Origin: QHXW01 sp041486185
Lineage (GTDB): Bacteria > Acidobacteriota > Terriglobia > Bryobacterales > Bryobacteraceae
Length of the DNA stretch: 23,164 bases
Direction of reading: 5' to 3'
Assembly (NCBI GenBank): GCA_041486185.1
Contig: JBGPKX010000039.1
Coordinates: 1 to 23,164 of the forward strand
The stretch's first letter is position 1. The number at the start of each line of letters is the position of its first letter. Positions 1-10,840 of the stretch are shown in pieces. Under the pieces are notes generated by a model that was given only the letters and a program-made list of their open reading frames with translations, did not search any database and was not told where the DNA came from. Position numbers and translations under genes: made by a program.

Positions 1-108
1 AACTATTTCGACCAGCTCAACGCCGAGGGCCTACGGCGTTCGCTCGTGCGGCGGCTGGAACGGCTGGGGCACCAAGTAACATTGCAACCCCGCACGGTCA
101 CCACCTGA
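1..108 (+). CDS. C-terminal end of an unidentified protein (possibly a transposase tail)
   Basis: An open frame runs from the first base to a TGA at 106-108 and gives 35 residues beginning NYFDQLN and ending in TVTT. The stretch is rich in Arg and Leu (RRSLVRRLERLGHQVTL). It resembles, from memory only, the short conserved tail of some bacterial transposases, but no catalytic residue or domain falls inside the window, so the family cannot be fixed. The start lies upstream of the window. It is followed by the inverted-repeat region at 135-235 rather than by a gene on the same transcript. If it is a transposase, the element's right end should lie shortly after 108, but no terminal repeat can be defined without the other end. 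Confidence 0.4.
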   Translation, partial: NYFDQLNAEGLRRSLVRRLERLGHQVTLQPRTVTT

Positions 109-134
109 TCGGCAGGGTATTTTCGTAGGAGTAG

Positions 135-235
135 CCGGCGCACGCGCCGGGTGATGCTTGCGCATCGCGGAGTGGGCGACGCGGAGATGGGGCGGCACGC
201 CCACTGTGCTATGTTCGATAGTTTCTACCGAACAT
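135..235 (+). promoter_or_regulatory. Four consecutive stem-loops upstream of the sugar kinase gene
   Basis: Four perfect inverted repeats follow one another in the gap before the kinase start at 240. The first has arms CCGGCG (135-140) and CGCCGG (145-150) with a 4-base loop. The second has arms GATGC (153-157) and GCATC (162-166) with a 4-base loop. The third has arms AGTGGGCG (171-178) and CGCCCACT (198-205) with a 19-base loop. The fourth has arms ATGTTCG (211-217) and CGAACAT (229-235) with an 11-base loop, ending 4 bases before the ATG where a ribosome binding site would be. They could form a structured mRNA leader, a dyad operator plus terminator of the upstream gene, or the remains of a repeat or IS end. 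The repeats are directly visible; the function is inferred and no known riboswitch was recognised. Confidence 0.5.
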
Positions 236-239
236 TCGC

Positions 240-1250
240 ATGACCATCCTCTCCAAAGCGCCGTGCCGCGTGGACATCGCGGGCGGCACCATCGATATCT
301 GGCCCCTTTATCTGTTCCATGCTGGCGCCTGCACCGTGAATTTCGCGGTGGACCGGTACGCGAGCTGCCGGCTGGCAACGCGGCGCGATAGCAAGATTAT
401 TCTGCGGTCGCGCGATCTTGCGGGTGAAGAGGCTTTTGCATCACTCGATGCGTTGCGGGCGGCGAGGAAGTACCGGTTGCCACTGCTCGCTTATCTGGTG
501 AAGTTCTTTGCGCCGGAAACGGGCATCGAGCTGGCGACCGATTCCGAAGCCCCGGCGGGCGCGGGCATTGCCGGCTCTTCCACGCTGATCATCGCTGTGT
601 CGTCGGCGCTCAACCGGCTGACCGGAGCGGGGCACAAGATGGAAAAGCTGCGCGAGATTTCGCAGAACATCGAGGCGCAGATCATTCGCGTGCCTACTGG
701 CGCTCAGGATTATTACCCGGCGATGTACGGGGGCGCGAGCGTGATCGAACTGGGCGAGGCGGGAATCGTGCGGAAGGCGCTGGCTGTCGATCTCGACGAC
801 CTGAATGAGCGCATTGTGCTGGCTTACACCGGCGTGCCGCGCAATTCGGGGATCAACAACTGGGAAGTCATGAAGGCGCATATCGATGGCTACCGCGCGG
901 TGCATAGCAACTTCGACCATATCGCGGCCATCGCCGGCGGGATGCGCCAGGCGCTGGAACGCGGCGACTGGAAAGAAGCGGCTCGCCTATTGCGGGAAGA
1001 GTGGACCAACCGCAAGAAGAATGCGCCGGGTATTACGACACCGCTGATCGACCGGCTGGTGGAGGTGACGCGGCGCGCGGGATGCGTGGGCGCGAAGGTG
1101 TGCGGCGCAGGCGGCGGCGGCTGCGTGTTCTTTCTGGTGGAGCGCGGGGCCAAGGAACGGGTGGCGGCAGCCATTGCGGGCGCCGGCGCAAAAGTTTTGC
1201 CGGTGCGTGTGGCGCCGCAAGGCGTGCGGGTGCGAACGGCCGCTAGGTGA
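240..1250 (+). CDS. GHMP-family sugar kinase (heptose/fucose-kinase-like)
   Basis: This 336-residue cytoplasmic protein should phosphorylate a sugar or sugar phosphate with ATP. The GHMP phosphate-binding loop is seen as PAGAGIAGSS at residues 105-114. The C-terminal glycine motif is VCGAGGGGC around residues 287-295. The N-terminus (SKAPCRVDIAGGTIDIWP) and the TGAQDYYPAMYGGAS segment at 153-167 resemble the D-glycero-D-manno-heptose 7-phosphate kinase and fucokinase-like branch, where the latter region is usually GKQDQY. The length is normal for the family. The ATG at 240 is used because it directly precedes the conserved N-terminal motif; no clear Shine-Dalgarno is visible, and a stem-loop ends at 235. 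The stop overlaps the next gene's GTG by 4 bases, implying translational coupling. The substrate is not determined. Confidence 0.85.
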   Translation: MTILSKAPCRVDIAGGTIDIWPLYLFHAGACTVNFAVDRYASCRLATRRDSKIILRSRDLAGEEAFASLDALRAARKYRLPLLAYLVKFFAPETGIELATDSEAPAGAGIAGSSTLIIAVSSALNRLTGAGHKMEKLREISQNIEAQIIRVPTGAQDYYPAMYGGASVIELGEAGIVRKALAVDLDDLNERIVLAYTGVPRNSGINNWEVMKAHIDGYRAVHSNFDHIAAIAGGMRQALERGDWKEAARLLREEWTNRKKNAPGITTPLIDRLVEVTRRAGCVGAKVCGAGGGGCVFFLVERGAKERVAAAIAGAGAKVLPVRVAPQGVRVRTAAR

Positions 1251-2104
1251 CCATGCCGGCACATGCCGATCCGCTGCGGATTACTCTGCAGGTCGGCCTC
1301 TACATTTTCTTCTTCATTCTGACTTCATGGCTTTTTGTAATGGCCGGATTGGGCACGATATTCGGCATCTGGGTCGGCTCGGCCCTCGGCACATTCGTGG
1401 GAGCGGTCGTCACCAATATAGTGACACTGCGTATTTACGAGGGAAGAAAGCTGGCCGACATCGGCTTCCACTGGAATCGGGCGTCAGCGCACAATCTGTT
1501 GTGGGGGCTTGCGGGCGGGATCGCGGCGGCGGTAGTCGTCCTGGCAGGTCCGCTGGCGTTGCGGCTGGCCAGCCTGCGGCCGGGCACCGGAGTCGAAGGG
1601 CCGGTGCAGACATTTGTGTTTATCACTGTGGTCCTGGTATTCGGCGCCGCGGGCGAAGAGGTTTTGTTTCGCGGCTACGGGTTTCAAGTGCTGCTGCGAA
1701 ACATCGGGCCGTTCGCGACCATCCTGCCGGTGGGCGTGGTGTTCGGCGCCCTGCACGCCGGTAACCCGCACGTGACGAATCTGGGCCTGGTGAATACAGC
1801 GGGCTTCGGCATGCTGTTCGGCTATGCATTTTTGCGGAGCCGCGACCTCTGGCTGCCGTTCGGTTTACACTTTGGCTGGAACTTAACATTGCCATTCTTC
1901 GGAACCAGCGTCAGCGGGATTAAAATAGGAGTGACGGGTTACGAGTTGCAGTGGAAAGCGGGGATGCTGTGGAGTGGCGGCGAATATGGGCCCGAGGCTA
2001 GCGTGCTGACGTCCGTAGTCCTGCTGCTGTTGTTCGGGTTCCTGTGGAAGGCTCCGGTACGGCCGCAGCCCAATCTGCTGCTCGACGAGCCTGTGGAGAA
2101 ATGA
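1247..2104 (+). CDS. CPBP family intramembrane metalloprotease (Rce1/Abi-like)
   Basis: This 285-residue multi-pass membrane protein belongs to the CPBP (CaaX protease and bacteriocin-processing) family, glutamate-dependent proteases that cut within the membrane. The three family motifs are visible: EEVLFR with E137, E138 and R142; FGALH with F166 and H170; and HFGWN with H208 and N212. Hydrophobic segments lie around residues 15-35, 38-60, 85-108, 120-136, 155-168, 182-196 and 252-268. The start is GTG at 1247, overlapping the kinase stop as GTGA; an in-frame ATG at 1253 is the alternative and would remove two residues. The following gene starts one base after the stop. Family members process prenylated proteins or peptides or confer self-immunity; the substrate here is unknown. 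Confidence 0.88.
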   Translation: MTMPAHADPLRITLQVGLYIFFFILTSWLFVMAGLGTIFGIWVGSALGTFVGAVVTNIVTLRIYEGRKLADIGFHWNRASAHNLLWGLAGGIAAAVVVLAGPLALRLASLRPGTGVEGPVQTFVFITVVLVFGAAGEEVLFRGYGFQVLLRNIGPFATILPVGVVFGALHAGNPHVTNLGLVNTAGFGMLFGYAFLRSRDLWLPFGLHFGWNLTLPFFGTSVSGIKIGVTGYELQWKAGMLWSGGEYGPEASVLTSVVLLLLFGFLWKAPVRPQPNLLLDEPVEK

Positions 2105-2105
2105 G

Positions 2106-2903
2106 ATGCGTCCCCTCACGGGCGCGGCGCTGATATTGGCGTTCGCGTTCCTGCCGGTTCCATTGCGCAGTGCAGACAAGCTCACGTACGATGAGCGCGT
2201 CGAACTGGTGCGCGGCCTGATGGCGGAGTACGCCACCGTCAAGCAATTCCTTCCGCGATCTAAGAAGCCTCTGGAGTTCGAATCTACCGGCGTCTACGAC
2301 AAAAAGAAATGGGAAGAAATGGGCAAGGAAATGGGCCCGGCGGCGCGTGTGGGTGACCTGGTGCAGATCACGAAGATGAGCATCGATGACGATAAGATCG
2401 TGCTCGAAATCAACGGTGGCATGAAGAGCGGGAAGCACTGGTACGATCGCGTGCAGATCGGCATGGGTACGCAAACATCGCCCATCTCGAACGGGGAGAT
2501 CCGCCCAACCACCGGTACCAACATCGAGGTTCTTTTTCATAAGCCGCTGTCCAAGCTGAGGTCTTCGGATGTGAAGAAAATCCTGGCGCCCATCTTCGAT
2601 TTCGAAAAGCGGTCGGCCACCGAGGTATATGCAGACACTTTGCCGCCGCCGATCAAGAAGGCTATTGCCGAGAAGCGCGTGATGGAAGGCATGGACCGCG
2701 AGCAGGTGCTGCTCGCCGTGGGGCACCCGGAGCACAAATCGCGTGAGACGAAAGACGGGCTCGAGATGGAGGACTGGGTCTATGGCACGCCCCCAGGCAA
2801 GATCACTTTCGTCACTTTCAACGGCAACAAAGTGATCAAGGTGAAGGAAGAGTACGCAGGCTTGGGCAGGGAGGCTGTGGGGCCTGAGCCGACGCCGCGG
2901 TAG
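2106..2903 (+). CDS. Secreted protein with a BamE/SmpA-like C-terminal region
   Basis: This is a 265-residue protein of no firmly recognised family. Residues 1-23 form a classical signal peptide (hydrophobic core ALILAFAFLPVPL) without a lipobox cysteine. Residues 25-180 are charged and mixed, with a Lys-rich segment around 65-77, and carry no motif I can name. The last part, about residues 193-249, has the layout of the SmpA/BamE (OmlA) fold: a helix start GMDREQVLLAVGHPEH, then an EDWVYG strand and a final TFNGNKVIKVK strand. It is therefore probably an envelope protein facing the periplasm. The ATG at 2106 lies one base after the protease stop. GAGA near 2095-2105 is at best a weak ribosome site, so coupling to the upstream gene is likely. 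Confidence 0.7.
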   Translation: MRPLTGAALILAFAFLPVPLRSADKLTYDERVELVRGLMAEYATVKQFLPRSKKPLEFESTGVYDKKKWEEMGKEMGPAARVGDLVQITKMSIDDDKIVLEINGGMKSGKHWYDRVQIGMGTQTSPISNGEIRPTTGTNIEVLFHKPLSKLRSSDVKKILAPIFDFEKRSATEVYADTLPPPIKKAIAEKRVMEGMDREQVLLAVGHPEHKSRETKDGLEMEDWVYGTPPGKITFVTFNGNKVIKVKEEYAGLGREAVGPEPTPR

Positions 2904-2932
2904 GGACCGCTTCGGCCCGGGCCATTTCCGGA

Positions 2933-3670
2933 ATGATGAAAAGTCTCAGTTTCAAAATCGCCGGTGCCGGGCTCATTCCTCTGGCGCTCATCGGGTTGGG
3001 AGTGCCTGGCCTTATGCAGGGTCTTCAAAGCCGATCTGCCACCGAGTTAGTTGAGCAGTTCAAAAGTACACCTATCTTTTGGCAGCAATTTGAGGTGGCC
3101 AGAAAGCTCGTGGCGCTACACGATACCCGGCTGCTTCAGAAACTCGAATCCTCGCTGAGTTTGGATGACAGACACCTGAGGGGAAACGCGGCGTTTGTTT
3201 TTGCCAGTCTTGGCGACGATCGCGGCTTCGAACTCATCAAAGCTATTCTCACGGATCGGTCCGATAGGCCTGTGGGACAAGGTATCCCGGGCGGCCCTTG
3301 GGCACTGGCGGCGCAAATCGCCGCCGATCGTTACTACGCCGTTCATCTGTTTGGGGATCTGAAAGACCCAAAAGCTGTCCCGATCCTGATTCCTCTCTTA
3401 CGAGACCAAGAGGTCAACTACATTGTCCCGTGGGCGCTGGGAGAGATCGCCGACAAATCCGCGATTCCTCCGTTAACGGAAACACTGAGGGACAAAAATT
3501 CTGATATGCGCGCCCTCGCTATTTACGCCCTCAAGACGCTCGGCGCCAAAGAGGCGGTGCCAGAGCTTCGCCTTCTGCTGGACGACAAAGAGAAGATCCA
3601 ATTCGACGGCCTGATTTCCGTTGCCGATGCAGCCAGGGAGGCCATAATCAGCTTGGATGCGAAGCCTTGA
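2933..3670 (+). CDS. Membrane-anchored HEAT-repeat protein
   Basis: This 245-residue protein has an N-terminal hydrophobic segment at residues 8-30, a membrane anchor or signal peptide. Its alpha-helical repeats match the HEAT/PBS-lyase-repeat type, roughly residues 82-110, 128-160, 161-190 and 191-218, with recurring cores such as DPKAVPILIPLL, DKSAIPPLTETL and AKEAVPELRLLL. Such repeats make protein-binding solenoids with no enzymatic activity of their own. It begins 29 bases after the previous stop; ATGATG offers starts at 2933 or 2936 and no strong Shine-Dalgarno is seen. The base composition differs from its neighbours: positions 3061-3120 hold 29 G/C of 60, against 43 of 60 at 1081-1140 in the kinase. 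The partner is unknown. Confidence 0.78.
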   Translation: MMKSLSFKIAGAGLIPLALIGLGVPGLMQGLQSRSATELVEQFKSTPIFWQQFEVARKLVALHDTRLLQKLESSLSLDDRHLRGNAAFVFASLGDDRGFELIKAILTDRSDRPVGQGIPGGPWALAAQIAADRYYAVHLFGDLKDPKAVPILIPLLRDQEVNYIVPWALGEIADKSAIPPLTETLRDKNSDMRALAIYALKTLGAKEAVPELRLLLDDKEKIQFDGLISVADAAREAIISLDAKP

Positions 3671-3692
3671 CTGCCATTGTCGTGTAAAAGCA

Positions 3693-3706
3693 AGTCGTGG
3701 GCGACT
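3693..3706. terminator. Weak stem-loop between convergent genes
   Basis: The 74-base gap 3671-3744 separates the ends of the HEAT gene and the DUF1501 gene. It contains a 5-bp stem, AGTCG (3693-3697) with CGACT (3702-3706) and a 4-base loop, but no following T tract on either strand. It may assist termination, but this is only a weak structural argument. Nothing else is seen in the gap. Confidence 0.2.
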
Positions 3707-3744
3707 AAGGACAGTAGTAACAGCACAGCCTCAGGTCGACAATT

Positions 3745-5205
<1,461 letters not shown>

Positions 5206-5208
5206 GAC

Positions 5209-8262
<3,054 letters not shown>

Positions 8263-8306
8263 AGAGGCTGGAACCTATTGTAGCCCTTGCAGACGGCTTC
8301 TGAAGT

Positions 8307-8368
8307 AGGACAGGCTTAGCTGCCTGTCTCGCGTTCATGAACGATGGACCGGCAACAAGGCCTGTCCT
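8307..8368. repeat. Inverted repeat with two alternative pairings
   Basis: The 112-base gap between the SelA-like gene and the PSCyt1 gene contains AGGACAGGC at 8307-8315. It can pair with GCCTGTCT at 8322-8329 (6-base loop), or perfectly over 9 bp with GCCTGTCCT at 8360-8368. The two stems exclude each other. The unit resembles a dispersed palindromic intergenic repeat, but no second copy was noticed in the window. It could equally end the upstream transcript or tune expression of the downstream pair. The remaining bases of the gap show nothing recognisable. Confidence 0.5.
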
Positions 8369-8374
8369 GCTAAT

Positions 8375-9655
8375 TCAAGCCTTCTTGCGCGCCTGCATCA
8401 GGATCTCGCGCAGACGCTTGCCCACGATCAACTCTTCACCGGGCTGCAGCGTCATCGACACAATCTCGATGCGGTCGCGGCTCTTGGGCGTTTTCGCGTC
8501 ATGGTGCTCGGCGGCGGCGGTCACCATGCTGGGATTGCTGGAGGTCAGGACCTCAATGCGCGGGTCACCTGCGCGCAGCTTCTTGTCGCAATCAGCCACG
8601 GTAAATCCCCAGGCATCTTCATCCCACGTCACCACCAGCGTAGGATAGCGGTTGCCGTCTTCCGGAATCTGGATTTCAGTCTTCACGCCGGGAACCGTGT
8701 CGACCAGTTTTTGGATGCGCACGGTGCGTTCGTTCCACTGGCCGTTGAGGGCGTTCAGGTCCCTCTTCATCCAGGCTTCAATCGCTGCCAGGCAGCCCAT
8801 GACCTCTTCCTTGCCGACTTTCATGGCGCGGCACACGGCGCCCTCCCACGGGCTGGTATTGGCCATGGCGGCTTCGATCAAGTCCTTGCGGCCAAGTAGC
8901 ACTCCCGAACACTGCGGCCCTGCCAAGCCTTTGCCGCCGCTGAAGCAGTAAAGGTCGGCGCCCATTTTGGCGTAGAGCTTCAGATTTTCGATGGGCGGGA
9001 TGCCGGCTGCGTCGTCAAGCAGCAGTGGAACCTTCGCAGCCTTCGCGATGGCGATGACCTTCTCCAGGCGGGCGCCGAGCGAGGTCGTGTAAATCATCGC
9101 GGTGTTCTCGTTGATGGCCGCGCGGACCTCGTCGTCGGTGTGTGCCACTACCAGCTTTCCACCCGCCAACCGGATGGCGCTGTCAAAGGCGCTGCGCCCG
9201 CCATGCATGATGACTTCGTGCTTGAGACCCGTTGTGTCGGGAAGCTGCCAGATTTTGGCCGGATCCCTTCCAGCGATGCATGCGGCTGTAGCCGAGGCCA
9301 TGGCGCCGGCCGCGCCGGATGTCACCATGCCTGCTTCCGCGCCCGAAAGTTCCGCGAGACGCTTGCTGGCGGCGTGCTGCAACTCGAAGATATCGACGAA
9401 ATGCTGCGCCGCGGCCTGCTTGGCGGCGCGGACTTCCGGCAACTCGAGCGAGCCGCTCAAGTACGTCCACGTGCCCCGGCCGTTGATGAACGAACGTACG
9501 CCGATGGTTGAATAGATATTGCCCTGGACGGCGGATTTGCCTACCGCGCCCCAGGCCTTCTGCGCCAGGTCTTGCGCTGCGATGTAGGCCAGCAACGGAG
9601 CGGCGCCGGCGAGTTTCATGAAATAGCGGCGGTCGAATAGTTCGGTTGGTCTCAT
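8375..9655 (-). CDS. SelA-like PLP-dependent enzyme with a Tat-type leader
   Basis: This 426-residue fold-type I pyridoxal-phosphate protein belongs to the SelA/D-glucosaminate-6-phosphate ammonia-lyase-like group. The likely PLP lysine is K242 in CFSGGKGLAGPQCSG, and the Asp that holds the pyridine nitrogen lies in LLLDDAAG (D214/D215). The VTSGAAGAM segment (111-119) matches the phosphate-binding loop region, and SPWEGAVCRAMKVGKEE follows the lysine as in SelA relatives. Residues 8-32 read DRRYFMKLAGAAPLLAY and onward, a twin-arginine-like leader, which is unusual for a PLP enzyme. A good ribosome site, GGAAGGT (minus strand, 9667-9661), stands 5 bases before the ATG. The gene begins 24 bases after the MocA stop, so they share a transcript. 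A true selenocysteine role is unlikely because no selB or selC is nearby. The substrate is unknown. Confidence 0.82.
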   Translation of the reverse strand: MRPTELFDRRYFMKLAGAAPLLAYIAAQDLAQKAWGAVGKSAVQGNIYSTIGVRSFINGRGTWTYLSGSLELPEVRAAKQAAAQHFVDIFELQHAASKRLAELSGAEAGMVTSGAAGAMASATAACIAGRDPAKIWQLPDTTGLKHEVIMHGGRSAFDSAIRLAGGKLVVAHTDDEVRAAINENTAMIYTTSLGARLEKVIAIAKAAKVPLLLDDAAGIPPIENLKLYAKMGADLYCFSGGKGLAGPQCSGVLLGRKDLIEAAMANTSPWEGAVCRAMKVGKEEVMGCLAAIEAWMKRDLNALNGQWNERTVRIQKLVDTVPGVKTEIQIPEDGNRYPTLVVTWDEDAWGFTVADCDKKLRAGDPRIEVLTSSNPSMVTAAAEHHDAKTPKSRDRIEIVSMTLQPGEELIVGKRLREILMQARKKA

Positions 9656-9679
9656 AAGCTACCTTCCAGTGTATCTGTG

Positions 9680-10798
9680 TTACGCGCTTCCGGCGCGAGC
9701 GCCGAGCGGCTTCCACCAAAGATCGATGGGTTTCTTCACGCCCGTCGGCCGAAACGGAAGCTCGACTTTGCGGCCCGTCCCCGCAGACTGATAACCGGCA
9801 AGCAGCACTTCCTGCACCAGGCGGCCGTCTTCACCGGTTGACCGCAGAGTCTCCTTGCCGCGCACGCAACGGGCGAAATGGTCGAGCTCCTGCGGCAGGC
9901 CGTAGTTCCAGTGTTCCTCGAATACCGGATAAGTCCAGCCCTGCGTGCTGGGCGCTTTCTCGACGGCGTAACCGTAGCCCGGCTCGCTAAAAGTCGGTAG
10001 CGCGTTGCCCATGTGCAGGTCGGCGTAGGTCACGCCGCGGGTTCCGTAGATTTCGGTGTAATCGTCCATGCCGCCCGGCTTGGCCCAGCTATCTTCGATC
10101 AGCCCGGTGGCGCCGTTCTCGAATTCCAAAATACAGATGCAGTTGTCTTCGCCTTTGGTCTTGTCCGCGTGGGCGTACGTGGCCATCTGGCAATAAACGC
10201 TCTTGATTTTCGGGCGGCCCAGAAACCAATAGCAGAAGGCGATACCGTGGCAGCCCATGTCCATGAAGACGCCGCCGCCGGACTTTTCGACGTCCCAGAA
10301 CCAGCCCGCGTGCGGGCCGGAGTGCTTCTCGCTCTGCTTCACCAGATAGACTTTGCCAAAAGCGCCCTGGTCCGCCATTTGTTTGGCCTTGAGATATTTC
10401 GGGGTGAACAGCAGTTCTTCGGCGTAGGCGAGCATGACGCCCTGCTTCTTGCACACGTCGATCATCTCGTCGGCTTCCTCGAGCGTCATGGCCAGCGGCT
10501 TCTCGCACACCACGTGTTTGCCGGCCTGCGCGATGTCGCGCGTCATGGTGCAGTGCAGGTAATTGGGCGCGTTGATGCTAACCATCTCGATGTCTTTTTC
10601 CTTCAGCATCTCGCGGTAATCGTGAAAAACGCGCGGGATGCCATACTTCTTGGCCAACGCTTCCGGATGCCCGGGAGTGGGCGAAGCCACCGCTACGACT
10701 TCCGCTTCCTCGGGCATGATTTTGAAGGACGCGGCATGGATATCCGCCTCGAAACCCGATCCGATAATTCCTACTTTCACTTTGCCGCTCGTCGCCAT
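9680..10798 (-). CDS. Gfo/Idh/MocA family NAD(P)-dependent oxidoreductase
   Basis: This 372-residue enzyme should oxidise or reduce a hydroxyl of a sugar, polyol or derivative using NAD(P). The N-terminal Rossmann motif is VGIIGSGFEADIH (G10, G13, G15). The family EKP motif is CEKPLA at residues 98-103, with K100 as the catalytic lysine. The C-terminal substrate domain begins near 125 and includes GGGVFMDMGCH at 174-184, where D180 and H184 are the expected catalytic-site residues. It has no signal peptide and is cytoplasmic. The ATG at 10798 is chosen because AAGAGG (minus strand 10810-10805) stands 6 bases before it and the Rossmann motif follows at once. The frame stays open far upstream, but that part is antisense to the GMC gene. 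The SelA-like gene follows after 24 bases. Confidence 0.93.
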   Translation of the reverse strand: MATSGKVKVGIIGSGFEADIHAASFKIMPEEAEVVAVASPTPGHPEALAKKYGIPRVFHDYREMLKEKDIEMVSINAPNYLHCTMTRDIAQAGKHVVCEKPLAMTLEEADEMIDVCKKQGVMLAYAEELLFTPKYLKAKQMADQGAFGKVYLVKQSEKHSGPHAGWFWDVEKSGGGVFMDMGCHGIAFCYWFLGRPKIKSVYCQMATYAHADKTKGEDNCICILEFENGATGLIEDSWAKPGGMDDYTEIYGTRGVTYADLHMGNALPTFSEPGYGYAVEKAPSTQGWTYPVFEEHWNYGLPQELDHFARCVRGKETLRSTGEDGRLVQEVLLAGYQSAGTGRKVELPFRPTGVKKPIDLWWKPLGARAGSA

Positions 10799-10840
10799 GA
10801 ATGACCTCTTAACGATGGTACACTCTCGATTACGCGCGCG
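10799..10840. promoter_or_regulatory. Short divergent intergenic region between MocA and GMC operons
   Basis: Only 42 bases separate the two divergent starts, so promoter elements must overlap coding sequence or each other. The minus-strand ribosome site AAGAGG for the MocA gene is at 10805-10810. On the plus side the sequence before the GMC ATG (tacgcgcgcg) has no Shine-Dalgarno. TACACT at 10819-10824 is a possible -10 for the GMC operon, but no matching -35 is evident. The close divergence suggests linked regulation. Confidence 0.4.

Noticed and set aside
2914..2923. Ten-base palindrome GGCCCGGGCC between the BamE-like and HEAT genes
   Set aside because: It has no loop and no T tract, and short GC palindromes are common at this GC content.
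8375..9655. Assignment as true selenocysteine synthase (selA)
   Set aside because: It has a Tat-like leader, no selB, selD or tRNA-Sec nearby, and closer resemblance to SelA-like sugar-acid enzymes.
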